DNA from: an uncultured Syntrophomonadaceae bacterium
Lineage (GTDB): Bacteria; Bacillota; Syntrophomonadia; Syntrophomonadales; Syntrophomonadaceae
DNA: 12,736 nt
NCBI GenBank assembly: GCA_944391275.1
Contig: CALXSZ010000093.1
Span: 1 to 12,736 of the forward strand
Reading direction: 5' to 3'
In this document: one piece after another, positions 6,462 to 12,113 of the stretch
Layout: every line of letters begins with the position of its first letter
How positions within the stretch are numbered: the first letter of the stretch is position 1
Notes under the pieces: generated by a model
What the model was told of the DNA's origin: nothing
What the model saw: only the letters and a program-made list of their open reading frames with translations
The model's database searches: none
Program-made: the position numbers and the translations under genes

Positions 6462-7061
6462 TTATTCGAGGCGGCGATCATGAAAAATGTACAAACACAG
6501 GAAAGCTCCGATCGCTCCGCAAAACGCGGTAGGAATGGCCGTGATCCAAGCCAGATCGGCGGCTTGAACAGCTTCGCCGGGATAGAATTGATAAGCTAAA
6601 AAGATGTAGAGCGCTTCCGTAAAAAATGCGACGCAAAAACCCCATTCAGGGCGTAAAACACCGCCGCTGAGAAAACGGCAGTCGGGCCAGGCTTTTCCAA
6701 AAACCCAGAAAAGCGATCCGATGAGCGCGGCGATGAGCGGCATATATACTTCGGCCGGATAAGACAAAAAGCCATGAAAAAGAAGTTGTTCAAGCGCGCT
6801 GAAAATCCCGGCTCCGATTCCCACAAGAGGACCGAAAACCATAGCGGCAAGCAGGGGAATAATCGCATGGATACGGATGGTTTCGGTTTTGAACGAAGGG
6901 GCCAGTTCCATCGTGTAGATGGTTAAAAGGCCAAATAAAATAATGAGCGCCCAACGCGTTCGATGGGAAATTTTTCGCGGAACGACGTCGCAAAACCAAA
7001 AAACGACGCCCGCTACGCACCAAATTCCCAGCATGTGCATGGCGAGGTGCCAGAAACCCAC
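6462..7061 (-). CDS. Free-standing LytS-type 5TM membrane domain protein
   Basis: An integral membrane protein of 199 aa with about six hydrophobic segments (roughly 4-25, 37-52, 64-97 as a long pair, 104-121, 140-159, 170-194). The segment around R63 and FGPLVGIGAGI (76-86) resembles the 5TMR-LYT sensor domain found in front of histidine kinases (LytS) and GGDEF proteins. Here no signalling domain follows, so it is either an orphan sensor or a transporter-like relative. The start is GTG 7061 because AAAGGAGG (7069-7076) stands seven bases before it. The ATG at 7115 would lie only about 12 bases from the candidate transcription start and adds a Cys-rich non-family segment. The assignment to the LytS family is from motif memory, moderately sure. 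Confidence 0.8.
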   Translation of the reverse strand: MGFWHLAMHMLGIWCVAGVVFWFCDVVPRKISHRTRWALIILFGLLTIYTMELAPSFKTETIRIHAIIPLLAAMVFGPLVGIGAGIFSALEQLLFHGFLSYPAEVYMPLIAALIGSLFWVFGKAWPDCRFLSGGVLRPEWGFCVAFFTEALYIFLAYQFYPGEAVQAADLAWITAIPTAFCGAIGAFLCLYIFHDRRLE

Positions 7062-7133
7062 AAAATAACCTCCTTTGCCGGTGCATTTGAAGCAGAGGCA
7101 TATTGATTGAAGCATATAAAAGATATCCTCTTT

Positions 7134-7142
7134 ATTTTATCA
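7134..7142 (-). promoter_or_regulatory. Candidate extended -10 promoter of the 5TM gene
   Basis: On the minus strand TGATAAAAT (7142 down to 7134) fits TGnTATAAT at all but one position. No good -35 is seen. A start near 7127 leaves about 65 bases before GTG 7061. Confidence 0.42.
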
Positions 7143-7212
7143 GAAAGTGAAGCAAAACGGTATGTTTTCCAGGCGAAAAAGGGAATTTTCTTTATAAAAA
7201 GAGGTGACCAAG

Positions 7213-7281
7213 ATGGAAAATGCCGCGTGTTTCCCAATTTTTCAGAGGTGGGAGAGATTGGATTTTGCCAAGGCGGTCTAA
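7213..7281 (+). CDS. Possible 22-codon upstream ORF of the spoIID-like gene
   Basis: ATG 7213 has AGAGGTG ending six bases upstream, a better-placed site than that of ATG 7220. It encodes 22 residues (MENAACFPIFQRWERLDFAK then AV) and stops at 7281, past the candidate TTG start (7265) of the spoIID-like frame. It may be a leader ORF coupled to that gene or simply a by-product of the start region. No homolog is recognised. Confidence 0.25.
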   Translation: MENAACFPIFQRWERLDFAKAV

Positions 7282-8254
7282 AAAAAGAAGAAAACGCATA
7301 CGTTTTTTTATGCGAAAACGTCGATTAAAGGTTTATAAAAAAAAATCCAACCATTCGTTGCTGGTGATCCTGGGTGTGGTGATCCTGGGATTGCTTCTGG
7401 GGCGGGCTTGTCGAGATCTGCCGCGGTTTACACTGCCGGAGAGCGAGGACATTATTCTTTATCGTAGCGCTGGTCGGTATACGGAGCAAATGGATTTCGA
7501 ACGGTATTTGGTGGGCGTGGTGGCGGCAGAAATGCCGGCTTCATTTGATTTAGAGGCGCTGAAGGCGCAGGCAGTGTGCGCCCGAACGTACACGTATCAG
7601 CGGCTTTTGAACGGCTATACCTATCCTTTAGGCGCCCAGGTAAGCGATGATCCCGGGACTTGTCAGGCGTATGTATCGAAAGAGGAATTTGCCGCGGCGC
7701 ATCCGCAGGACACCGTATTCTATTATCAAAAAATTGAACAGGCGGTTGCGGAAACCGCCGGAGAGATTTTGATTTTTGAAGGACGTCCGGTGGAAGCTTT
7801 ATATCATTCGACTTGCGGCGGACAAACCGAAGAAGCCGCGGATATTTGGGGAAAAGAAGCGGCTTGTCTGCATTCGGTTCCCTGCCGATGGTGCGGGAAT
7901 TCAGGGTATTACCGGAAAGAATTGTTTTTTTCGCAGCAGGATTTTGCAGCGTTATTAGGCGTGGAGGCGGATGCGACGCTTCAAATCCAGGAACAAACGT
8001 CCAGCGGCCGCGTGAAACGTGCGGAGATAGGAGGTAAGGAATTCAGCGGGGAGGAAATTCGGAGCCGCTTGGGTTTGCCATCGACATGGTTTTCGATGGA
8101 AACAACGTCCGATGGCGTGAAACTGATCACGCGCGGTTTTGGGCATGGCTTGGGTTTATGCCAATATGGCGCGGGCGGCATGGCGGCGGAAGGCTATAAC
8201 TATCGCGAAATCCTGTCCCATTACTATGAGGGTGCGAATATTTATTCGCTATAA
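7220..8254 (+). CDS. spoIID: SpoIID/LytB-family lytic transglycosylase
   Basis: Membrane-anchored peptidoglycan hydrolase; SpoIID cleaves glycan strands during engulfment of the forespore. In the 344-aa form, residues 1-45 are very basic, 46-62 a membrane anchor, and the SpoIID domain spans about 78-344. Landmarks: ERYLVGVVAAEMP with the catalytic-position E104, EALKAQAVCARTY (112-124), YHSTCGGQTEEA (195-206), a Cys-rich loop C216/C222/C225 in place of the simpler Bacillus loop, and GFGHGLGLCQYGAGGMA (306-322). The start is unsure: ATG 7220 has GAGGTGA 12 bases upstream; TTG 7265 (329 aa) has GGGAGAG about 8-10 bases upstream and gives an N-terminus starting in the basic tail. Sporulation role is inferred; vegetative paralogs (LytB type) exist. 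Terminator directly after the stop. Confidence 0.88.
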   Translation: MPRVSQFFRGGRDWILPRRSKKRRKRIRFFMRKRRLKVYKKKSNHSLLVILGVVILGLLLGRACRDLPRFTLPESEDIILYRSAGRYTEQMDFERYLVGVVAAEMPASFDLEALKAQAVCARTYTYQRLLNGYTYPLGAQVSDDPGTCQAYVSKEEFAAAHPQDTVFYYQKIEQAVAETAGEILIFEGRPVEALYHSTCGGQTEEAADIWGKEAACLHSVPCRWCGNSGYYRKELFFSQQDFAALLGVEADATLQIQEQTSSGRVKRAEIGGKEFSGEEIRSRLGLPSTWFSMETTSDGVKLITRGFGHGLGLCQYGAGGMAAEGYNYREILSHYYEGANIYSL

Positions 8255-8286
8255 GGGCGCTTTTTGAGAGAATAAGCGCCCTTTTT
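8255..8286 (+). terminator. Terminator of the spoIID-like gene
   Basis: GGGCGCTT (8255-8262) pairs with AAGCGCCC (8274-8281), then five T. It starts right after the TAA. On the minus strand the same hairpin follows the 49-aa gene but with only a poor T tract. Confidence 0.92.
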
Positions 8287-8290
8287 GGCT

Positions 8291-8440
8291 TTAACGCGAC
8301 GGCGGATTCTCGTTCCGACTTTCGCGGATGGCATCTTTTACGGCTTTTTTAATGACAAAGTACGCAACGACAGCAACAATAGCAATATTGGCAAAGAAAA
8401 GAAAAAGAGAAATCAATGCCATAAAGGGGGCAATTTCCAT
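8291..8440 (-). CDS. 49-aa single-span membrane protein
   Basis: A small gene convergent with the spoIID-like gene. From ATG 8440 it runs to TAA at 8291-8293. Residues 5-30 are strongly hydrophobic (ALISLFLFFANIAIVAVVAY and flanks), then a basic-amphipathic stretch KKAVKDAIRESR and a short polar tail ending NENPPSR. The layout (one helix, then a charged helix beginning FVIKKAVKDAI) is that of many small unnamed clostridial membrane proteins. AAAGG stands about 10 bases before the ATG on the minus strand. It begins 77 bases after the end of the DUF1846 gene on the same strand and could be its operon partner. Function unknown. The plus-strand ORF across it is a shadow. Confidence 0.75.
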   Translation of the reverse strand: MEIAPFMALISLFLFFANIAIVAVVAYFVIKKAVKDAIRESRNENPPSR

Positions 8441-8494
8441 AAAAATCAATCCTTTCAATCAAAATAGAAACAAAATAGAAAAAAGTAAGATCGC

Positions 8495-8518
8495 ATCAGG
8501 TTTGGACGGACGCCTGAT
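8495..8518 (-). terminator. Weak hairpin after the DUF1846 gene
   Basis: On the minus strand ATCAGG (8518-8513) and CCTGAT (8500-8495) pair over 6 bp around a 12-nt loop, but the T run begins about 10 bases later. Probably a leaky terminator or an internal processing hairpin before the 49-aa gene. Confidence 0.3.
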
Positions 8519-10002
8519 TATTTATGATAAAGTTTTTGGGTTTGATAGTGCGGTTCGGTGGTGAGGTACACCCCGAGCCGGCGAAATGTGTTTTCATCCA
8601 CCTCCGAAAGAATAACGCTGGAATGAACGTTTAATCCTCGGAGTTTGGGGATCTGCTCCAGCGCTAACTGGGCGTTAGGGTCGGTAGCGGCGCAGATCGA
8701 AAGAGAAATAAGAATTTCATCCGTATGTAACCGGGGATTGATATTCCCTAAATAACGTACTTTCAAATTTTGTACCGGTTCAATAATTTGCGGAGAAATT
8801 AATTGGATTTCGTCCGGAATGCCGCCAATTTCTTTCAAGGCGTTCAACAAAAGTGCGGAAGACGCGCCTAAAAGCGCGGTTGTTTTTCCGGTAATGACGC
8901 GACCGTCCGGAAGTTCCATGGCGGCGGCCGGTTCTTGCGTCTCTTCGGCCACGGCTAAAGCGGCTGGGACCGCTGCGCGGTCGTTTATTCCGATATTCAA
9001 CTGTTTCATAAGCAGTTCAATGCGATAGACTTCACTTCCATCAGAACCGCTGCGGTATTGCCGGCACATTTCATGAAAATACCGGCGAATAATTTCATGT
9101 TTGGCAGCCTGACAAACGATCTCGTTGTTAATAATGCAGTAGCCGGCCATATTCACGCCCATATCGGTCGGAGATTGGTACGGGCATTCGCCTAGGATGT
9201 GCTCGAACGTAGCTTTTAAAACGGGAAAAATTTCTACGTCGCGATTGTAATTTACCGCCGTTTTCCCGTAGGCTTCCAAATGATAGGGATCGATCATATT
9301 GACGTCGTTTAAATCCGCTGTCGCTGCTTCGTAAGCCAAATTCACCGGATGAGAGAGCGGCAGGTTCCACACCGGGAACGTTTCGTATTTGGCGTATCCG
9401 GCCCGAACGCCGCGGCGGTGTTCGTGATAAAGCTGGGACAGGCAAACCGCCATCTTGCCGCTGCCGGGTCCGGGCGCCGTCACGACAACCAATGGACGAG
9501 TCGTTTCGATATAATCGTTTTTGCCATAGCCTTCATCGCTAACAATATGCTGAATCTGATAGGGATAGCCATCAATCGAATAATGGCGATAAACTTTTAT
9601 TCCGAGCGATTCCAAATGCCGTTGAAATTTTTCCGCCATGGGTTGTCCTGCATAACGCGTGAGCGCAACGCTTTCGGCGAGTAACCCGAAACTGCGGAAA
9701 GCGTCGATCAAACGCAAGGTGTCGTTCTCATACGTAATTCCCAGATCTCGGCGTTTTTTGTTGTTTTCAATATCCGAAGCCGAAATAACAATGATCATTT
9801 CGGTTTGATCCTTTAATTCTTTTAACATACTGATTTTCGAATCGGGGAGAAAACCGGGCAAAACGCGACTAGCATGGAAATCGTCAAATAGCTTGCCGCC
9901 AAATTCCAGATAGAGCTTGTCGCCGAATTGTGCAATTCGTTCCTGGATTTTTTCCGCTTGCATTTTCAAATAGAGCTTGTGATCAAAGCCAATGGTATTC
10001 AT
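8518..10002 (-). CDS. DUF1846 family protein
   Basis: A conserved cytosolic protein of unknown function, widespread in Bacillota and Actinobacteria. The 494-aa product starts MNTIGFDHKLYLKMQAEKI, has the family segments KLYLEFGGKLFDDFHASRVL (29-48), EMIIVISASDIENNKKR (68-84) and VVTAPGPGSGKMAVCLSQLY (173-192), where GPGSGK resembles a nucleotide-binding loop, and a C-terminal domain of two-to-three repeats of alpha/beta character (about 370-494). Length agrees with the family. The start at 10002 is chosen from family alignment and GGAG nine bases upstream; the open frame continues to 10164 but that part is the structured leader. No biochemical role is assigned here. Downstream lies the 49-aa membrane protein gene. 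Confidence 0.92.
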   Translation of the reverse strand: MNTIGFDHKLYLKMQAEKIQERIAQFGDKLYLEFGGKLFDDFHASRVLPGFLPDSKISMLKELKDQTEMIIVISASDIENNKKRRDLGITYENDTLRLIDAFRSFGLLAESVALTRYAGQPMAEKFQRHLESLGIKVYRHYSIDGYPYQIQHIVSDEGYGKNDYIETTRPLVVVTAPGPGSGKMAVCLSQLYHEHRRGVRAGYAKYETFPVWNLPLSHPVNLAYEAATADLNDVNMIDPYHLEAYGKTAVNYNRDVEIFPVLKATFEHILGECPYQSPTDMGVNMAGYCIINNEIVCQAAKHEIIRRYFHEMCRQYRSGSDGSEVYRIELLMKQLNIGINDRAAVPAALAVAEETQEPAAAMELPDGRVITGKTTALLGASSALLLNALKEIGGIPDEIQLISPQIIEPVQNLKVRYLGNINPRLHTDEILISLSICAATDPNAQLALEQIPKLRGLNVHSSVILSEVDENTFRRLGVYLTTEPHYQTQKLYHK

Positions 10003-10153
10003 CCTGTCATACTCCAATCGTTTCAAAAATTTGTGGACGCCGGAGGATTCAGAGCGAGAACATTCATTCCATCGGTTCTTCTCTGAAAAATTTTCCACGC
10101 AATCAAGGGAGCTGCACCAAAAAAATGGATACAGCTCCCTCCGTTTTTTCTTG
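10003..10153 (-). ncRNA. Structured 5' leader of the DUF1846 gene, possible cis-regulatory RNA
   Basis: Between the candidate promoter and the start codon, two strong stem-loops can form. P1: AGGGAGCTG (10140-10132, minus strand) with CAGCTCCCT (10114-10106), 9 perfect pairs, 17-nt loop holding a T7 run. P2: TTCAGAG with CTCTGAA (10087-10081 and 10054-10048) plus inner AGAAC/GTTCT (10079-10075, 10061-10057), 12 pairs, 13-nt loop. GTGGA (10098-10094) and TCCAC (10037-10033) can close P2 from outside. No known riboswitch or T-box motif is recognised in it. On the plus strand P1 is followed by a T run and reads as a terminator, so part of the structure may serve antisense termination. Confidence 0.45.
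10106..10147 (+). terminator. Plus-strand terminator-like hairpin within the DUF1846 leader
   Basis: AGGGAGCTG (10106-10114) / CAGCTCCCT (10132-10140) is followed after CCG by six T when read on the plus strand. There is no plus-strand gene before it, so its role as a terminator would be to stop antisense transcription. Confidence 0.4.
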
Positions 10154-10159
10154 TTTTTT

Positions 10160-10188
10160 ATCATACCAGAATTTTATCAAGAAGTCTA
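10160..10188 (-). promoter_or_regulatory. Candidate sigma-A promoter of the DUF1846 gene
   Basis: On the minus strand TAGACT (10188-10183) and TATGAT (10165-10160) are 17 bases apart, matching consensus at 4 and 5 of 6 positions. It predicts a start near 10153 and a leader of about 150 bases. Confidence 0.55.
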
Positions 10189-10207
10189 GAAGAATGTCGG
10201 CAATAGT

Positions 10208-10432
10208 TTACAGATTTTTACATTTATTGCACTCTTTAGCGGCAATCCAGGAAAGATATTGAATGCCCTGGGCCGTATTTTCCCCGACGGCTTGTAAGGT
10301 GTGGCGCAGATCGTAACGACCGCCGGCGGTATTTTGCAATTGAACAAGTTTTTGGTAAAGCGTCTTGTACTGCGTCAGGCATGCTTGCAGTTCTTGACAA
10401 AATTGCGGATGATTAAAAGATGTACCTGCCAT
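10208..10432 (-). CDS. Hypothetical 74-aa protein with paired cysteines
   Basis: I do not recognise this protein. It is mostly helical in composition, with polar residues and leucines in the pattern of a coiled or helical bundle (FCQELQACLTQYKTLYQKLV, 11-30; then RHTLQAVGENTAQGIQYLSW). Cysteines are C12, C18, and a C-terminal CxxC (C69, C72) in ECNKCK. A TGA directly before the ATG fixes the start; the nearest purine-rich site, AGGCAGG, is about 17 bases upstream, so translation initiation looks weak. It lies 103 bases after the Cys-rich coat-like gene on the same strand, separated by a terminator. It might be a small spore-coat or spore-core component given that neighbour, but that is inference only. 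Confidence 0.6.
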   Translation of the reverse strand: MAGTSFNHPQFCQELQACLTQYKTLYQKLVQLQNTAGGRYDLRHTLQAVGENTAQGIQYLSWIAAKECNKCKNL

Positions 10433-10471
10433 TCAGGAATCTTGCACCTGCCTTTCATGAGAAGACGAAGG

Positions 10472-10522
10472 AAAAAGGCGGGGGGTGAATATCCATAAGA
10501 TGAAATACCTCCCGCCTTTTTT
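10472..10522. terminator. Terminator of the Cys-rich coat-like gene
   Basis: AAAAAGGCGGG and CCCGCCTTTTT form a long stem, extended by GACGAA/TTCGTC (about 10464 and 10520-10525) with a small bulge. Minus-strand reading gives GGCGGGAGGT...ACCCCCCGCC followed by TTTTTCC, 14 bases after the stop at 10536. It can work in both directions. Confidence 0.88.
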
Positions 10523-10535
10523 CGTCTATGGAATT

Positions 10536-11114
10536 TTAGCAGTCTACGTCAGGGTCGAGTTGACCATAAACAATAATGTCGTGCATCTTACCTAATTTCA
10601 CAATGAGATCCGTAAAGACAACTAATTGCAAACAGGTTCCGCTTTGTGGAACCGGGAAATGTTCGGCGCAAGGACTGCAAGGATCCATGCAGTTGCCTTT
10701 TAGCTCGTAATCGAAACTCCAGTTACAGGTGACGATTTCACAATCCTTGATGTCATTGCGGAATTCTTCCACGGTCAGCGGCGGATCAAACTGGTCCAGT
10801 TCCAACGTTTGTTCGTAAATGTCGTTGACGGTTACGATTTGGTAGTTGCCTTCTACTTTAACAAACAGAATGACTTCGTAGTCAATGTAAATTTTAGCTT
10901 TGTTAAAATTTAAATCGCAGTATTTGTCTCGTACCTTTACTTTGATGTCATCGATTAACTGAACCATTCCGCCTACGCCATCCGGTCCGCAGTCCGGTAT
11001 ACAAAAGGTGGTATCCAAAATTTGAGCCTGTTTTTCGATGTATTTGGCTTTAATGACTTTGGCCCACAAATCCAGTTTGCAGCCGTCCGGAAAATCGCAT
11101 TTGAATTCAGACAT
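10536..11114 (-). CDS. Cysteine-rich putative spore-coat/SPOCS-like protein
   Basis: A 192-aa protein with 12 cysteines (6, 12, 38, 42, 66, 125, 130, 142, 146, 149, 161, 192) and no signal peptide. Alternating hydrophobic strands (IDDIKVKVRDKYCDLN, 54-69; IYIDYEVILFVKVEG, 75-89; TCLQLVVFTDLIVKLG, 160-175) recall the SPOCS/DUF3794 fold of clostridial spore proteins; the match is by pattern, not certain. The cluster C142-C149 (CMDPCSPC) sits in a loop between strands and could crosslink a coat or bind metal. The start has AAGGGGG seven bases upstream, and a SigmaK-type promoter lies 32-60 bases upstream of the start, supporting late mother-cell expression. The upstream neighbour looks like a divergent relative. 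Confidence 0.8.
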   Translation of the reverse strand: MSEFKCDFPDGCKLDLWAKVIKAKYIEKQAQILDTTFCIPDCGPDGVGGMVQLIDDIKVKVRDKYCDLNFNKAKIYIDYEVILFVKVEGNYQIVTVNDIYEQTLELDQFDPPLTVEEFRNDIKDCEIVTCNWSFDYELKGNCMDPCSPCAEHFPVPQSGTCLQLVVFTDLIVKLGKMHDIIVYGQLDPDVDC

Positions 11115-11145
11115 GTGTGTTCCCCCTTTTTTCCATGTTCTACGT

Positions 11146-11174
11146 TAGCTTATGAGGCAGGGGGGAAAATGGTG
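11146..11174 (-). promoter_or_regulatory. Candidate SigmaK promoter of the Cys-rich coat-like gene
   Basis: On the minus strand CACC (11174-11171) is followed by 16 bases and CATAAGCTA (11154-11146). This fits the published SigmaK form AC-N17-CATAnnnTA at every specified base. Transcription would start about 25 bases before the ATG at 11114. Confidence 0.62.
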
Positions 11175-11196
11175 AGAAAAGGAAAGGGAGAATTTT

Positions 11197-11895
11197 TTAT
11201 TCCGCTGAAAAGCTGCGCATATGGCGGTATTGCGCGGTTTTTTTCCCAATGGTCGCTTTTTGCGTAGGAGCGGATCCAGAAAAAGCTTTGTCGGAGGTTT
11301 TTTTTAATTGCTGAATGTAATTTTTGAGGGTGGAAATTTCTTCCTGACAACGCGCAATTTCTTGCTGCATGCGTTGAATCTGCTCGAAATCAGCGGATAC
11401 CGTGGCGCGTTCGGACGGAGAAACCTGGGACGGAAGCACTTCCGATAAAGAAACGATGCGGTTTTGGACGCCGCACAGATGCAGGGAAAAGGAGAGCTGG
11501 ACGGTAAGCCTTTCTTGAGAAAAATCCGGTTGATACGTAAAATGACGAATGGAGGCTTCCCATCTTTCCGGACGAATCGTGTGGAGATCCTCTTTGGCAA
11601 AACAGAATGCGGAAAGTGGAAAACGCCGAATGATGGTTTCATGACGGCGAAAGGTTTGACGTTCTCCAGTGGAAGCCGTCAAAAAAAGCCCGATCATATC
11701 CACGGAAATTTGTATCAAAATAATGGAACCGCGGTTTTCGGCTGGAGTTTGGGTGAGACTGGCTTGGAATTCTTCCAAGTGCAGATCCGTCTGTGCAAGG
11801 GGATACTGAAAAATTTCCTGGACGGTAACGGCGTCTTTTAAGAGCGCGACTACGGCCGGAGCCCACACCGTTGACCCGATGGGATACGTAAACAT
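11197..11895 (-). CDS. Putative spore-envelope protein with beta domain and coiled-coil tail
   Basis: A 232-aa protein I do not recognise by name. Residues about 57-98 (SIILIQISVDMIGLFL, a short turn, then a second strand pair ending RRFPLSAF) and 115-150 (RLTVQLSFSLHLCGVQNRIV) line up in pattern with the strands of the next protein, suggesting a shared SPOCS-like fold. Residues about 165-200 (QIQRMQQEIARCQEEISTLK and onward) form a likely coiled coil; the last 30 are basic. No signal peptide or membrane span. AGGAG stands seven bases before ATG 11895. A CATA-type -10 (CATATAGTA) lies about 40 bases upstream. The gap to the Cys-rich gene is 82 bases and holds that gene's own promoter. A spore role is inferred from neighbour and promoter type. 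Confidence 0.75.
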   Translation of the reverse strand: MFTYPIGSTVWAPAVVALLKDAVTVQEIFQYPLAQTDLHLEEFQASLTQTPAENRGSIILIQISVDMIGLFLTASTGERQTFRRHETIIRRFPLSAFCFAKEDLHTIRPERWEASIRHFTYQPDFSQERLTVQLSFSLHLCGVQNRIVSLSEVLPSQVSPSERATVSADFEQIQRMQQEIARCQEEISTLKNYIQQLKKTSDKAFSGSAPTQKATIGKKTAQYRHMRSFSAE

Positions 11896-11932
11896 AAAGC
11901 GTCTCCTCTGTACGAACGAAAGTTTCTATGTC

Positions 11933-11941
11933 TACTATATG
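11933..11941 (-). promoter_or_regulatory. Possible mother-cell (SigmaE/K) -10 box
   Basis: CATATAGTA on the minus strand fits CATAnnnTA and, at 7 of 8 positions, the SigmaE -10. The -35 is imperfect: GGAAATT 13 bases upstream (5 of 7 against the SigmaE form), or AC with a 19-base spacer, too long for SigmaK. Confidence 0.35.
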
Positions 11942-12069
11942 TCAAAGAAGGCAAATTTCCGTTCGTCAAATTTTGGAAAGAAAAGAGCGTTTCTAGGACG
12001 GTTTGACGGGACGAAAAAAGGCAAAAGCCGAACCGAGCAAAGGATTTTTCTTTTTAAAAAATTTTTCAG

Positions 12070-12113
12070 AAAAAACAAGAGACAGAGAACCTAGAGCGAT
12101 TCTCTGTCCTTGT
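12070..12113 (-). terminator. Terminator overlapping the end of the Sua5-like gene
   Basis: On the minus strand ACAAGGACAGAGAA (12113-12100) pairs with TTCTCTGTCTCTTGT (12089-12075) with one bulge, followed by six T. The 5' arm lies inside the last codons and the TAG (12093-12091) is in the loop. Confidence 0.9.

Noticed and set aside
7081..7212. SigmaE promoter for the spoIID-like gene (GCATATT near 7098 and CATATAAA near 7113)
   Set aside because: Both half-sites look right but are only 8 bases apart, far short of the 13-14 needed.
8285..8564. Plus-strand ORFs opposite the 49-aa gene
   Set aside because: They are shadows of the minus-strand gene, low in complexity (K/N/I), and cross into the DUF1846 gene end.
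10003..10164. N-terminal extension of the DUF1846 protein
   Set aside because: The 54 extra residues have no family match, coincide with strong RNA hairpins and would begin at the promoter -10; GGAG precedes the start at 10002.
11464..11841. 125-codon plus-strand ORF opposite the 232-aa gene
   Set aside because: It is antisense to a gene with a good ribosome binding site and sensible protein pattern; it shows no motif.
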